Positions 31,200 through 40,157 of a DNA stretch of 64,000 nucleotides are shown piece by piece. The translations under genes were made by a program, and so were the position numbers. This DNA comes from Streptomyces gossypii. Lineage in GTDB: Bacteria; Actinomycetota; Actinomycetes; Streptomycetales; Streptomycetaceae. Under the pieces are notes generated by a model. That model did not search any database, was not told the origin of the DNA, and saw only the letters and a list, made by a program, of their open reading frames with translations. Where the stretch lies: positions 124,001 through 188,000 of the forward strand of contig NZ_JAJAGO010000013.1 of the NCBI RefSeq assembly GCF_025165795.1. The letters run 5' to 3'. How positions within the stretch are numbered: position 1 is the first letter of the stretch; each line of letters opens with the position of its first letter.

Positions 31200-34100
31200 G
31201 TGCCAGCTGAGACCAAGCGCGGGTACTGCACGCTGTGCCGATCACGTTGTGGCGCGGTCTACACCATCGAGTCCGGACGGATGACGAAGGTCGAGCCCGA
31301 CACCGGCCATCCGACGGGCACGGCGCTGTGCCCGAAGGGCCGCGCTGCCCCGGAGATCGTGCACAGCACCCGCAGGCTGACGAGCCCCCTGCGGCGTACG
31401 CGCCCCAAGGACGACGACGACCCGGGCTGGGAGGAGATCAGCTGGGAGGAGGCGATGGCCACCATCGCCGAGCGGTTCTCCACGATCCAGGCGGAGAGCG
31501 GGGCGGAGGCCATCGCGTTCGCGGTCACCTCGCCCAGCGCCACGCCGATGTCGGACTCCATCGAGTGGGTCGAGCGCTTCATCCGCCGCTTCGGTGCGTC
31601 GAACACCTGCTACTCCACGGAGATCTGCAACTGGCACAAGGACTTCGCGCACGCCTTCACCTACGGAAGCGGCCTGCCCACCGCCGACTACAGCGCCACC
31701 GACCTGGCCGTGCTGTGGGGGCACAACCCCGCGAAGACCTGGCTCGCCCAGGCGGTCGCCCTGCGCGACGGGCAGGAACGGGGCGCCCGCCTCGCGGTCG
31801 TCGACCCCCGGCGCTCGACCAGCGCCCGGGACGCCGACCACTGGATGCGGATACGCCCCGGCGCGGACGCCGCACTCGCCCTGGGCGTTGCCCGCCACCT
31901 CCTGCACAGCGACCGCTACGACGCGGACTTCGTCCGGTCGTGGACCAACGGTCCGCTGCTGGTCCGCGACGACACGGGAGAGCTGCTGACAGCGCGAGAG
32001 CTGGATCCCGGCGCACCGGACGGCTTCGCCGTCTGGGATCTCGCCGCCGGCCGCCCCCGCTGCTACGACACCCGCGCGCAGGCCGAGCGTCCCGGGGACT
32101 TCGCGCTGCGCGGGGAGTACACCGTGGCCCTCGGCGGCGGGCTGTCCGTGGGGGTACGACCCGCGTTCGACCTCTACTTCCAGGCCTGCGAGCCGTGGAC
32201 CCTGGCGCGAACCGCCCGCCGCACCTGGATCCCGGAGGACGAACTCCGCGCCTTCGCTGAGGAGTTCGCCGCAGCCCGCAGCGTGGCCTATCACTCCTGG
32301 ACGGGCGTGGGTCAGCACGGCAACGCGACGCAGACCGAGCGGGCGATCGCCACGCTGTACGCGCTCAAGGGCTGTTATGACGCCCCGGGCGGCAACGTCG
32401 TCCTGCCCAAGGTCCCCGTCAACGCCGTGACCACGCTCGACCAGATGGAGCCCGGCCAGCGCGCCAAGACCCTGGGGCTGCGCGAACGCCCGCTCGGCCC
32501 TCCGGCCACCGGCTGGGTCACCGCACACGACCTGTACGGCGCGATGCTGGACCACGACCCCTACCGGGTACGGGCGCTGATGGGGTTCGGCGCCAACCTG
32601 CTGGTCTCCCAGCCCGCCCCGGAACGCGGCCGCCGCGCCCTGCGTGCCCTGGACTTCTACGTGCACTGCGACCTGTTCATGAACCCCACGGCGCAGCAGG
32701 CAGACATCGTGCTGCCGGTGAACAGTCCGTGGGAACGCGAGGCCCTCAAGATCGGCTTCGAGATCAACGAGCGTGCCCAGGAACTGGTGCAGCTCCGCCA
32801 GCGGATGGTCGAGCCGGTCGGCGCGTCCCGCTCCGACACGGAGATCGTCTTCGACCTGGCCTGCCGGCTGGGCATGGGCGAGGACTTCTTCGACGGCGAC
32901 ATCGAGGCCGCCTGGAACCACGTCCTCCAGCCCACCGGGCTGACGGCACAGGAGTTGCGCCGCGCACCGGGCGGAATCCGGATCCCGCTGCGGACCGTGT
33001 ACCGCAAATACAGTGAGCTGGAGGCCGACGGCACCGTCACGGGATTCGCCACTCCCAGCCGCCGCGTCGAGCTGTACTCCGCCCGGCTCGCCCGGATGGG
33101 GCACCCGGGCGTACCCGACGCGGGGCCGGGAGAGGCGGAGTCGCTGCCGTTCCTGCTGACCAGCGCGAAGAGCGGCTACTACTGCCACAGCCAGCACCGC
33201 TCCCTCTCCTCACTCCGGCGCAAGCACCCGGAGCCCACCGTCGAGGTCGCGCCCGAGCTCGCGCGGCGGCGCGGGTTCGCCGCCGGTGACCAGGTGAAGG
33301 TGGCGACCGCTCACGGGACGCTCCGGATGCGTGCCGCCGTCGATCCGGACCTCGACCCGCGTGTGGTGGTTGCCGACTACGGCTGGTGGGAGGCGGCACC
33401 GGACCTCGGACTGCCCGGAGCCGACCCCGTCCGGGGGGACGTCAACTTCAACGCGGCCGTGCCCGGCACGCCCGCCGACCCGGTGAGCGGATCACTCCAG
33501 CTGCGCGGCGTCGCCTGCGATGTACAGGCCGAAGCGGGAGCGCGGCACCAGGATCCGGACGGCACACGTCCGTTCACCGTCGTCGAGATGAACGAGCGCG
33601 GCAGGGACGTGGTCGAGCTGCGGCTGCGTCCGGCTGATGACGCTCCCGTCCCGCCGCACCGGCCCGGCCAGTACATCGGTGTGGCCCTCAGCGGTGTGCA
33701 GGACGCGGCCGAGGTCACCCGGTCCTACTCCCTCACCGGCTCTCCGGGCGATGAACACTCCATCGCCGTACGCCTGTTGCCCGACGGGGCCGTCTCCACG
33801 TACGTCCATACGACCCTGCGGGTGGGGGACACCGTGGCCGTCAGTCCGCCGGCGGGCAGCTTCACCCTGCCCGTCGACGCGCCGTTCCCCGTCGTGATCA
33901 TGGCGGCCGGAGTCGGCATCACCCCGTTCCTGAGCCAGCTCACCCAGATCACCCGCGAAAGCGGCGGGGGCGGACGGATCACCGTCCACAAGGGAGACCG
34001 CAGCGGCGCCGACACGTGCTTCGGACCGCGGCTGGAGCGCCTGTCCGCCGAGATCCCCAGGCTGCGTCTCGTGCGGCACCTGAGCAGCCCGGGACCTGCC

Positions 34101-34565
34101 GACCGGCTCCGCCGCGACTATGAACGCATCGGACGGGTGTCGGCCGAATCCGTCGCGCAGGCGGACATCGACGGACGGGCCCGCTTCTACCTCTGCGGCC
34201 CGGACACGATGATCCGCGAGGTGACGGAGGGGCTCGTGGCCCGCGGCGTACCGCGCTTCGAGATCTTCGCCGAGCGGTTCGCGCCGCCGCCCCGGACCAT
34301 GCCCGCGGGCGACGCACAGCACGCGGTCACCTTCCGGGCCTCGGGCACGACCCTGACGTGGCGCCCGCAGGACGGTCCGCTGCTCGACCTCGCCCAGCGC
34401 AACGGGGTGCGCCTGCCCAGCGGATGCCGCGTCGGCCAGTGCGAGAGCTGCGCCGTACGGGTGCTCTCCGGATCCGTCGCGCACTTCACCGACCCGCCCG
34501 ACACCGGCGACACCTGCCTCACCTGCCAGGCCGTCCCGGCGACCGACGTCGTACTGGACGCCTGA
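31200..34565 (+). CDS. Molybdopterin oxidoreductase fused to a phthalate-dioxygenase-reductase-type electron transfer module
   Basis: 1121 residues from GTG 31200 (AAGGGAG upstream). Residues 1-60 form a Mo/W-bis-MGD Fe4S4 domain with C10-x2-C13-x3-C17-x26-C44 followed by PKG. Residues ~60-640 are the catalytic molybdopterin domain; Cys143 in STEICNWHKDFAHAF is a candidate Mo ligand. Residues ~649-780 form the C-terminal dinucleotide-binding domain (LLTSAKSGYYCHSQHRS). Then come a flavin domain (~790-890, RSYSLTGSP), an NAD(P)H domain (~895-1035, GVGITPF, LCGPDTMI) and a plant-type [2Fe-2S] domain (C1076-x4-C1081-x2-C1084, then C1106/C1109). A single polypeptide thus links NAD(P)H to the Mo centre. 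There is no Tat signal, so it is cytoplasmic. The substrate is unknown. Confidence 0.9.
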   Translation: MPAETKRGYCTLCRSRCGAVYTIESGRMTKVEPDTGHPTGTALCPKGRAAPEIVHSTRRLTSPLRRTRPKDDDDPGWEEISWEEAMATIAERFSTIQAESGAEAIAFAVTSPSATPMSDSIEWVERFIRRFGASNTCYSTEICNWHKDFAHAFTYGSGLPTADYSATDLAVLWGHNPAKTWLAQAVALRDGQERGARLAVVDPRRSTSARDADHWMRIRPGADAALALGVARHLLHSDRYDADFVRSWTNGPLLVRDDTGELLTARELDPGAPDGFAVWDLAAGRPRCYDTRAQAERPGDFALRGEYTVALGGGLSVGVRPAFDLYFQACEPWTLARTARRTWIPEDELRAFAEEFAAARSVAYHSWTGVGQHGNATQTERAIATLYALKGCYDAPGGNVVLPKVPVNAVTTLDQMEPGQRAKTLGLRERPLGPPATGWVTAHDLYGAMLDHDPYRVRALMGFGANLLVSQPAPERGRRALRALDFYVHCDLFMNPTAQQADIVLPVNSPWEREALKIGFEINERAQELVQLRQRMVEPVGASRSDTEIVFDLACRLGMGEDFFDGDIEAAWNHVLQPTGLTAQELRRAPGGIRIPLRTVYRKYSELEADGTVTGFATPSRRVELYSARLARMGHPGVPDAGPGEAESLPFLLTSAKSGYYCHSQHRSLSSLRRKHPEPTVEVAPELARRRGFAAGDQVKVATAHGTLRMRAAVDPDLDPRVVVADYGWWEAAPDLGLPGADPVRGDVNFNAAVPGTPADPVSGSLQLRGVACDVQAEAGARHQDPDGTRPFTVVEMNERGRDVVELRLRPADDAPVPPHRPGQYIGVALSGVQDAAEVTRSYSLTGSPGDEHSIAVRLLPDGAVSTYVHTTLRVGDTVAVSPPAGSFTLPVDAPFPVVIMAAGVGITPFLSQLTQITRESGGGGRITVHKGDRSGADTCFGPRLERLSAEIPRLRLVRHLSSPGPADRLRRDYERIGRVSAESVAQADIDGRARFYLCGPDTMIREVTEGLVARGVPRFEIFAERFAPPPRTMPAGDAQHAVTFRASGTTLTWRPQDGPLLDLAQRNGVRLPSGCRVGQCESCAVRVLSGSVAHFTDPPDTGDTCLTCQAVPATDVVLDA

Positions 34566-34599
34566 CCGGACCTGATGAACCACCAAGGAGAGCCCACCT

Positions 34600-35547
34600 G
34601 TGCAGTACTTCGATGCCGCCCAGACAGCGCGACGGCTGGACTACGAGTCCCTGATCCCGGCCCTGCGGTCCGGGATGACCGCCGACGCCGTCGTGCCGCC
34701 CCGGCAGCACTACTCCCTCGATGACGGGAAGGAGGCGACGCTGCTGGTGATGCCCGCCTGGAACCGCGAGTTCCTGGGGGTGAAGCTGGTGGACGTCTTC
34801 CCCCGCAACGCCGAGCGGGGAATGCCCGCGCTGTCCTCCGCCTACGTGCTGGCCGAAGGCGCTACGGGCACGCACCTCGCCCTCATCGACGGAGGTGAGC
34901 TGACCCGCCGGCGCACGGTCGGGACGGCCGCGCTGGGTGCTTCCCTGCTGTCACGGGAGGACTCGCGTGTCCATCTGATCGTCGGAACCGGACACATCGG
35001 CAGTGCCGTGCACGACGCCTACGCCGCCGTACGCGGCGGGATCGAGACCACGCTCGTCGCCGACCCTTACAACCCCGAGGGCGCACGGGCACTCGCCCGT
35101 GCGCTGGCCGAACGGGGAGTGAACGCCGTCGCGGCCGGCGACCTGCAAGCGGCAGCGGGCCAGGCGGACATCATCACCACCTGCACCCTCGCCCGCGAAC
35201 CAGTCCTCCGCGACGCGTGGATAGCGCCAGGAACCCACCTGGACCTGATCGGCAGTTTCCGCCCGGACATGCACGAGGTCGAATCCTCACTGCTGGGCCG
35301 CTCCACCGTCTTCATCGATCACGACGCCGCTCGCACCGAAGCGGGCGAGCTCGTCTCCGGCTTCGCGGAAGGCGTACTGACCGGCGAGGACATCGCCGCG
35401 ACCCTGCCTGAGCTGTGCCCGCGGACCAACCCCCGTCCTCGCGCGGATGACGAGATCACCGTTTTCAAGACGGTCGGCACCGGCCTGGCCGATCTGATCG
35501 CCGCCGTCACCGTGTACGTGAGCACCGACCCCCCTCTGGAGCGCTGA
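34600..35547 (+). CDS. Ornithine cyclodeaminase / mu-crystallin family protein
   Basis: 315 residues from a GTG 35 bp after the oxidoreductase gene. It has the OCD fold: substrate domain with VVPPRQHYSL and GVKLVDVFPRN (catalytic Lys), a polypeptide turn TRRRTVGTAALGASLLSRED, and a Rossmann NAD-binding motif (LIVGTGHIGSAVHDAYAA). The family holds ornithine cyclodeaminase, alanine dehydrogenase, ketimine reductases and amino-acid-derived imine reductases, so the product is probably an imino or amino acid metabolite. Its stop overlaps the next ATG (TGATG). The operon context suggests one step of a catabolic pathway. Confidence 0.85.
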   Translation: MQYFDAAQTARRLDYESLIPALRSGMTADAVVPPRQHYSLDDGKEATLLVMPAWNREFLGVKLVDVFPRNAERGMPALSSAYVLAEGATGTHLALIDGGELTRRRTVGTAALGASLLSREDSRVHLIVGTGHIGSAVHDAYAAVRGGIETTLVADPYNPEGARALARALAERGVNAVAAGDLQAAAGQADIITTCTLAREPVLRDAWIAPGTHLDLIGSFRPDMHEVESSLLGRSTVFIDHDAARTEAGELVSGFAEGVLTGEDIAATLPELCPRTNPRPRADDEITVFKTVGTGLADLIAAVTVYVSTDPPLER

Positions 35548-37004
35548 TGCTGGCAAGCAAAGCTCAACCCGACCCGGGCAAGGACCCGGCCACGGATGAC
35601 GACACCGGAAAGCTGTCACGTCTCGCGGTCCGGATGTCGAACTTCTCCGAACGGTGGTTCCCCGAGGCGTTCGTCTTCGCGCTGATCGCGCTGGTCGTCG
35701 TGACCGTCAGCGCTTTGGGGATCGGCGCTTCCCCCGCCACGGTCACCCGCGAGTTCGGGGACGGGTTCTGGGACCTGATCCCGTTCGCCATGCAGATGGC
35801 GTTCGTGGCGATCGGCGGCTATGTGGTGGCCACCGCGCCGGTGGCCCGCGCGCTGATCGTCCGCATCGCGTCGCTGCCCGCGAGCGGGCCAGGGGCCGTC
35901 GCGCTGATCGCGAGCGTGAGCACCGTCAGCGCACTCTTCAACTGGGGCTTCAGCCTCATCTTCTCCGGTCTCCTCGCGCGTGAGGTGGCCCGCAGGGACG
36001 AGCTGAAGGTCGACTACCGGGCAGCCGGGGCCGCGGCCTTCATGGGCATGGGCAGCGTATGGGCGCTGGGGCTCAGCTCCTCGGCCGCGCAGCTGCAGGC
36101 CAACCCCGACAGCATCCCCAGTGGCCTGATGCCCATCACCGGCGTCATCCCCTTCCGCGACACCATCTTCCTCTGGCAGTCCCTGCTGGTGGCCGCGGTC
36201 CTGATCGTCGTGGTGGTCACGGTCGCCTACTTCTCCGCGCCCCGGGGGCGGCAGGTACGCAGCGCTCGTGATCTCGGTGTCGATCTCGAGACCGGCGAGG
36301 AGCAGCTGCCGCCCCGCTCGCGGCCCGGTGACTGGCTGGAGTACAGCCCGCTGCTGACCATTCTGGTCGTGGCGATGGGTGGGGGATGGGCGGTGCAGAC
36401 GTTCGCCGACGGGGACCCGATCGTGGCCATCTCCGGGCTGAACACCTACAACCTGCTGTTCCTGATGCTCGGCATGCTGCTGCACTGGAAGCCCCGCAGT
36501 TTCCTCACCGCCGTGGGCAAGGCCGTACCCTCCACCAGCGGCGTGCTGATCCAGTTCCCGATCTACGCGGCGATCGCCGCCGTCATGACCCGCGCGACCA
36601 ACGCGTCGGGCAACTCGGTCGCCGACTACATCACCCAGGCCTTCACGTCGCTCTCATCCGTCGTGCCCTTCGCCCTGGTCGTCGCCGTCTACTCGGCGGT
36701 GCTCGGCTTGTTCATCCCTTCCGGAGGCGGAAAATGGCTCATCGAAGCGCCTTATGTAATGGACTCGGCGAACGAGACGGAGTCCAACCTCGGCTGGACC
36801 GTGCAGGTCTACAACGTCGCGGAGACGCTGCCGAACCTCATCAACCCCTTCTGGATGCTGCCTCTGCTCGGAATCCTGTCGCTGCGTGCACGCCACCTCA
36901 TCGGGTTCACGTTCCTGCAGTTGCTGTTCATCGGACCAGTCGCGCTGGTGCTGCTGACGGTGTTCTCCTACACGCTGGGTTACACACCACCCGTCGTTCC
37001 CTGA
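35547..37004 (+). CDS. AtoE-type short-chain fatty acid transporter
   Basis: 485 residues with about 12 helices, matching the short-chain fatty acid transporter AtoE family: SNFSERWFPEAFVFALIAL, the loop NWGFSLIFSGLLAREVARR, GMGSVWALGLSSSAAQL and LFIPSGGGKWLIEAPYV. Members import short-chain (oxo)acids such as acetoacetate. Its ATG overlaps the cyclodeaminase stop. It is last in the GntR-controlled operon, so it probably imports that pathway's substrate, implying a small carboxylate or keto acid (inference). Confidence 0.88.
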   Translation: MLASKAQPDPGKDPATDDDTGKLSRLAVRMSNFSERWFPEAFVFALIALVVVTVSALGIGASPATVTREFGDGFWDLIPFAMQMAFVAIGGYVVATAPVARALIVRIASLPASGPGAVALIASVSTVSALFNWGFSLIFSGLLAREVARRDELKVDYRAAGAAAFMGMGSVWALGLSSSAAQLQANPDSIPSGLMPITGVIPFRDTIFLWQSLLVAAVLIVVVVTVAYFSAPRGRQVRSARDLGVDLETGEEQLPPRSRPGDWLEYSPLLTILVVAMGGGWAVQTFADGDPIVAISGLNTYNLLFLMLGMLLHWKPRSFLTAVGKAVPSTSGVLIQFPIYAAIAAVMTRATNASGNSVADYITQAFTSLSSVVPFALVVAVYSAVLGLFIPSGGGKWLIEAPYVMDSANETESNLGWTVQVYNVAETLPNLINPFWMLPLLGILSLRARHLIGFTFLQLLFIGPVALVLLTVFSYTLGYTPPVVP

Positions 37005-37068
37005 CGGAGCACGAAGCACGGAGCACGGCACAAACACAGCACAGCACAGCACAGCACGGGCATACGAC

Positions 37069-37100
37069 GGGCCCGGTGCGCCGTCCCGCGCACCGGGCCC
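37069..37100. terminator. Bidirectional terminator before glucokinase
   Basis: GGGCCCGGTGCGC (37069-37081) pairs perfectly with GCGCACCGGGCCC (37088-37100) around CGTCCC. It lies between convergent gene ends at 37004 and 37201. Just upstream is a short CACAG x4 tandem repeat (~37035-37056). Confidence 0.85.
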
Positions 37101-37200
37101 CGTCTGTGGCCACCGTCACCCGGAGTGGCCCCGCCCCCGGTGGCCCTGCGAGCGCACGGACCAGGCGCCGCGGCCCCTACCGCTGCTTTCGCAACAGGCC

Positions 37201-38142
37201 CTAGCCCTGGCGGGCGAGGTCGGCCGCGCCGACCAGCCCCGCCTCACCGCCCAGTTGAGCCGCCAGCACCTGTGCGTGCGGGCGCCACTTGCCGCCGACC
37301 AGCCAGCGCCGGAACGACTTGCGGATCGGGTCCAGGACCAGATCGCCCTCGTCCGAGACGCCGCCGCCGACGATGAAGGCGGAGGGGTCGAAGAGCGAGG
37401 CCAGATCGGCCAGACCGGCACCCGCCCAGCGCGCGAGCTCGCGGAAGGCGTCGACGGAGACCGGGTCGCCCTGCCGTGCCGCCTGGCTGATGTGCCGCCC
37501 CTGGATGCCCGGCGTGGTGCCGTCACCGAGGGCCAGCAGGATCTCCGCGTTCTCCGGCGTGGCGGCGGCGCGTTGCTGTGCGTACCGGACGAGGGCGCGG
37601 CCGGAGGCGTACTGCTCCCAGCACCCCTGGCTCCCGCAACCGCACAGCAGGCCGTCCGGTACCACCCGGATGTGGCCGAACTCCGCCGCGACGCCGAAGC
37701 GACCGCGATGCAGCTTGCCGCCGATGACGATGCCGCCGCCGAGGCCGGTGCCGAGGGTGATGCACACGACGTCGTCGTGGCCCTGGCCCGCGCCGAAGCG
37801 GTACTCGCCCCAGGCCGCCGCGTTCGCGTCGTTCTCCACGACGACCGGAAGTCCGACGCGCTGCTCGACCTTGTCCTTCAGCGCCTCGTGACGCCAGGCG
37901 ATGTTGGGGGCGAAGAGGACGGTGGCACGCTTGTCGTCGACATATCCGGCGGCTCCGATGCCGACGGCCTCCACCGGGTGCTGGGCGCTGACCGTACGAA
38001 CCGCCTCCGCGAGGGCGTCGACAACGCCCTCCGGGGTGGGCGGGGTCGGCACCTTGCTCGTCTCCAGGATCGTGCCGGCCTCGTCGACCACCCCGGCCGC
38101 GATCTTGGTGCCACCGATGTCGACGCCGATGGTGAGTCCCAT
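37201..38142 (-). CDS. glkA: ATP-dependent glucokinase, ROK family
   Basis: 313 residues from MGLTIGVDIGGTK, start fixed by GAGGG five nt upstream; an ATG 12 codons earlier lacks an SD. The phosphate motif is DIGGTKIAAGVV, catalytic Asp in VENDANAAAWGE, the ROK glycine loop ITLGTGLGGGIVIGG, and the zinc site CGCGSQGCWEQ. Length and wording match Streptomyces GlkA, which phosphorylates glucose with ATP and mediates glucose repression in S. coelicolor. It is monocistronic. Confidence 0.94.
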   Translation of the reverse strand: MGLTIGVDIGGTKIAAGVVDEAGTILETSKVPTPPTPEGVVDALAEAVRTVSAQHPVEAVGIGAAGYVDDKRATVLFAPNIAWRHEALKDKVEQRVGLPVVVENDANAAAWGEYRFGAGQGHDDVVCITLGTGLGGGIVIGGKLHRGRFGVAAEFGHIRVVPDGLLCGCGSQGCWEQYASGRALVRYAQQRAAATPENAEILLALGDGTTPGIQGRHISQAARQGDPVSVDAFRELARWAGAGLADLASLFDPSAFIVGGGVSDEGDLVLDPIRKSFRRWLVGGKWRPHAQVLAAQLGGEAGLVGAADLARQG

Positions 38143-38234
38143 ATGTCCCTCAGTTTTCGGTCGATCCCCGCTGCGCACGAGGGTACCGGAGGGGAACGGC
38201 GGCCACGGCTAACGACCTCGGCCCGCCGCGGGGC

Positions 38235-38735
38235 TCAGTCCAGATCGATGCGCTCGGGCCCCTGCGGCCCTTCGTCGTCGCCGTCCCGGCGCTTGTCCGA
38301 GCCGTCCGGGCGCTTGTCGGAGGGCATTTCGGCGTCCTCGGGCCGTACCGACCCCGTCCAGCGGCGCTCCTCGCCCTGCACGGCGGAGCGGTAGGCGGCG
38401 AGCAGCTCGCCTCCCGCAGCGGCGAGATGGTCGAAGAACTGCGGATTGCGCTCGACGACCGGCTCCACGACGGACCGGGCCTGTGCGATGAACTGCCGCG
38501 CGGCACCCTGCACGGCCGCCTGCCCGGCCGGACCGGCCAGCGGCTTGCCGAGCTGACCCACCTTGTCGGCGACGGTGTCGGCGAGCCGCCGCAGTTCGTC
38601 GGCGGCGCTGACCGGCTGCGGTCCGTAGGCCGCGCGGCGGCGGGCCTTCTCCGCGGCGAGGTCCTCTTCACAGGCCGTCGCCCAGGCGTCGGGATCTGTG
38701 TCGGCCGCGGGCTGCTCAGCTGCGGCATCGCTCAT
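38235..38735 (-). CDS. Conserved hypothetical protein (DUF5304-like)
   Basis: 166 residues. The acidic N-terminus (MSDAAAEQPAADTDPDAWATAC) is followed by amphipathic helices rich in Ala (VSAADELRRLADTVADKVGQL, AVQGAARQFIAQARSV) and a highly charged tail (RPDGSDKRRDGDDEGPQGP). No catalytic motif, signal peptide or membrane segment is seen. Similar proteins lie beside glkA and the ArsA-like ATPase gene in Streptomyces, from memory annotated DUF5304. It is co-directional with the upstream ArsA-like gene, 67 bp apart. Confidence 0.75.
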   Translation of the reverse strand: MSDAAAEQPAADTDPDAWATACEEDLAAEKARRRAAYGPQPVSAADELRRLADTVADKVGQLGKPLAGPAGQAAVQGAARQFIAQARSVVEPVVERNPQFFDHLAAAGGELLAAYRSAVQGEERRWTGSVRPEDAEMPSDKRPDGSDKRRDGDDEGPQGPERIDLD

Positions 38736-38802
38736 GGCGGGCTCCTGGAGGAGAGGGGCTTTCTCACGACGGTACCCGAACGGCGCTCGACGGGGGAGGC
38801 CG

Positions 38803-40152
38803 CTACGACGGCCACAGGCCCGGCTCGGGGGCGAACCGCACCCGCAGCACGCCCTCCGCCAGCGCGGCGCCCACGACGCGGCACCGGCGCAGCGCGGAGG
38901 GCAGCGGAAGCAGCCGGCGGTACGGGCCGACGCCGACGATCAACTCGTCCCCGCGCCGCACCAGCTCCAGGGTCTCGCGCGCCGCACCGGGCAGCGGCAG
39001 CAGCCAGTGCAGCAGACCGTCCTCGGCGATCTGGTCGGTGACCTCACCGAGGACGGCACCGCCCGGAAGCGGTCGCACGACGGGGCCGGGCGGCACGGCA
39101 GGAGCGGATGGCTCGGCCGGGGCCGCCGGTCCGCACGGGCCGTACGGGAGGTCCGGCGGCGGGGCGAGCAGCGCCAGGTCGGCGGGCCCTCGCGGATCGC
39201 GGCCCAGGTGCGGCAGTTCGCACAGCGCCGCGCCGTACGCCGCCCCGTCCGCCGCGCGCAGGTCCTTCAGCACGGACTGCTGCTGGCCGGAGAGGCCGGC
39301 CAGCCAGTCGTCGGTGGAGCCGGTGGGCAGCACGCGGTTCGCGAGGACCGCGTCCACGCGCAGCCCGTAGAGCGCGCACCCCGCCCGCGCGGCGCGTACG
39401 GCGTCCGGGGCGCCCGATCCGGGCTCGGTGACCAGCCGTACGGAGGTGCCCGGCGCGCCGATCACCCGCTGCGCCCGCGCCAGTTCGGCATCCCACCGGG
39501 CGGCCGTGGCGTAGAGCACCTGCGCGGGTATGGGCACGCCCGCGAGCTGCGCAAGCAAGGGCCGCAGCGCCCGCGCGGCCTGCTTCTCCGGCGGCAGCAG
39601 ACGCCGCAGATATCTGCGCAGCTGCTCGGGGAGCGCGAGCAGGCCGAGCGCCTGCCGGACCGGTGGCAGGTCCGCGACGACGAGGTCCCATGGCGCGCCG
39701 AGCGGGGAGCGGGCGGCGTGCGCGGCGCCGTCCAAGCGGTCCCCGCACAGGGCGCGCAGCAGGGCGAATGCCTCGGCTCCCGGCAGCGGGGTCAGCTCGT
39801 CGGCGTCCAGCGGTTCCGCGCCGGTGAGTTCCAGGGCCGCGCGTCCGCGCTCCTGCAGTTGGGTCACCTGGGCGCGGAACTCCTCGTCCGCGTCGGCCCG
39901 GGTCACCCACAGGCCCCCGGCTCCCGCCACGGGAACGCGGGAAGTCCCGGCCGGATCGAGCGGTGTTCCGAGCACGGCCTCCAGCACGCTTCGGGGCTCC
40001 GCGCTCAGCAGCAGCACCCGTGACCCCTGCCGGGCGGCGGCGAGCGCGGTCGCGGCCGCCACCGTCGTACGGCCCGCGCCGCCCGAGCCCGTGACGAGCA
40101 GGGTGCGGGTGCCGGGACCGGCGGCGGTGCCGGTGTCGGCTTCGTCGTTCAC
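38803..40152 (-). CDS. ArsA-like P-loop ATPase with atypical Walker A
   Basis: 449 residues from a GTG at 40152, 5 bp after the preceding stop. The fold matches ArsA/MinD-type SIMIBI ATPases: TLLVTGSGGAGRTTVAAATA, VLLLSAEP, DLVVADLPPVRQALGLL (Walker B-like) and ANRVLPTG. The deviant Walker A normally reads KGGxGKT. Here it is SGGAGRTT, with Ser and Arg replacing both signature lysines, so ATP hydrolysis may be weak or altered. A ~35-residue Pro/Gly/Ala linker (LAPPPDLPYGPCGPAAPAEP) precedes a small C-terminal β domain. Coupling to the SRPBCC gene suggests a joint function. No arsenic genes are nearby. Confidence 0.8.
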   Translation of the reverse strand: MNDEADTGTAAGPGTRTLLVTGSGGAGRTTVAAATALAAARQGSRVLLLSAEPRSVLEAVLGTPLDPAGTSRVPVAGAGGLWVTRADADEEFRAQVTQLQERGRAALELTGAEPLDADELTPLPGAEAFALLRALCGDRLDGAAHAARSPLGAPWDLVVADLPPVRQALGLLALPEQLRRYLRRLLPPEKQAARALRPLLAQLAGVPIPAQVLYATAARWDAELARAQRVIGAPGTSVRLVTEPGSGAPDAVRAARAGCALYGLRVDAVLANRVLPTGSTDDWLAGLSGQQQSVLKDLRAADGAAYGAALCELPHLGRDPRGPADLALLAPPPDLPYGPCGPAAPAEPSAPAVPPGPVVRPLPGGAVLGEVTDQIAEDGLLHWLLPLPGAARETLELVRRGDELIVGVGPYRRLLPLPSALRRCRVVGAALAEGVLRVRFAPEPGLWPS

Positions 40153-40157
40153 CCCGG

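Noticed and set aside
37035..37056. CACAG tandem repeats considered as CRISPR or origin element
   Set aside because: Four 5-bp units only, no spacers, no cas genes; a simple repeat beside a terminator.
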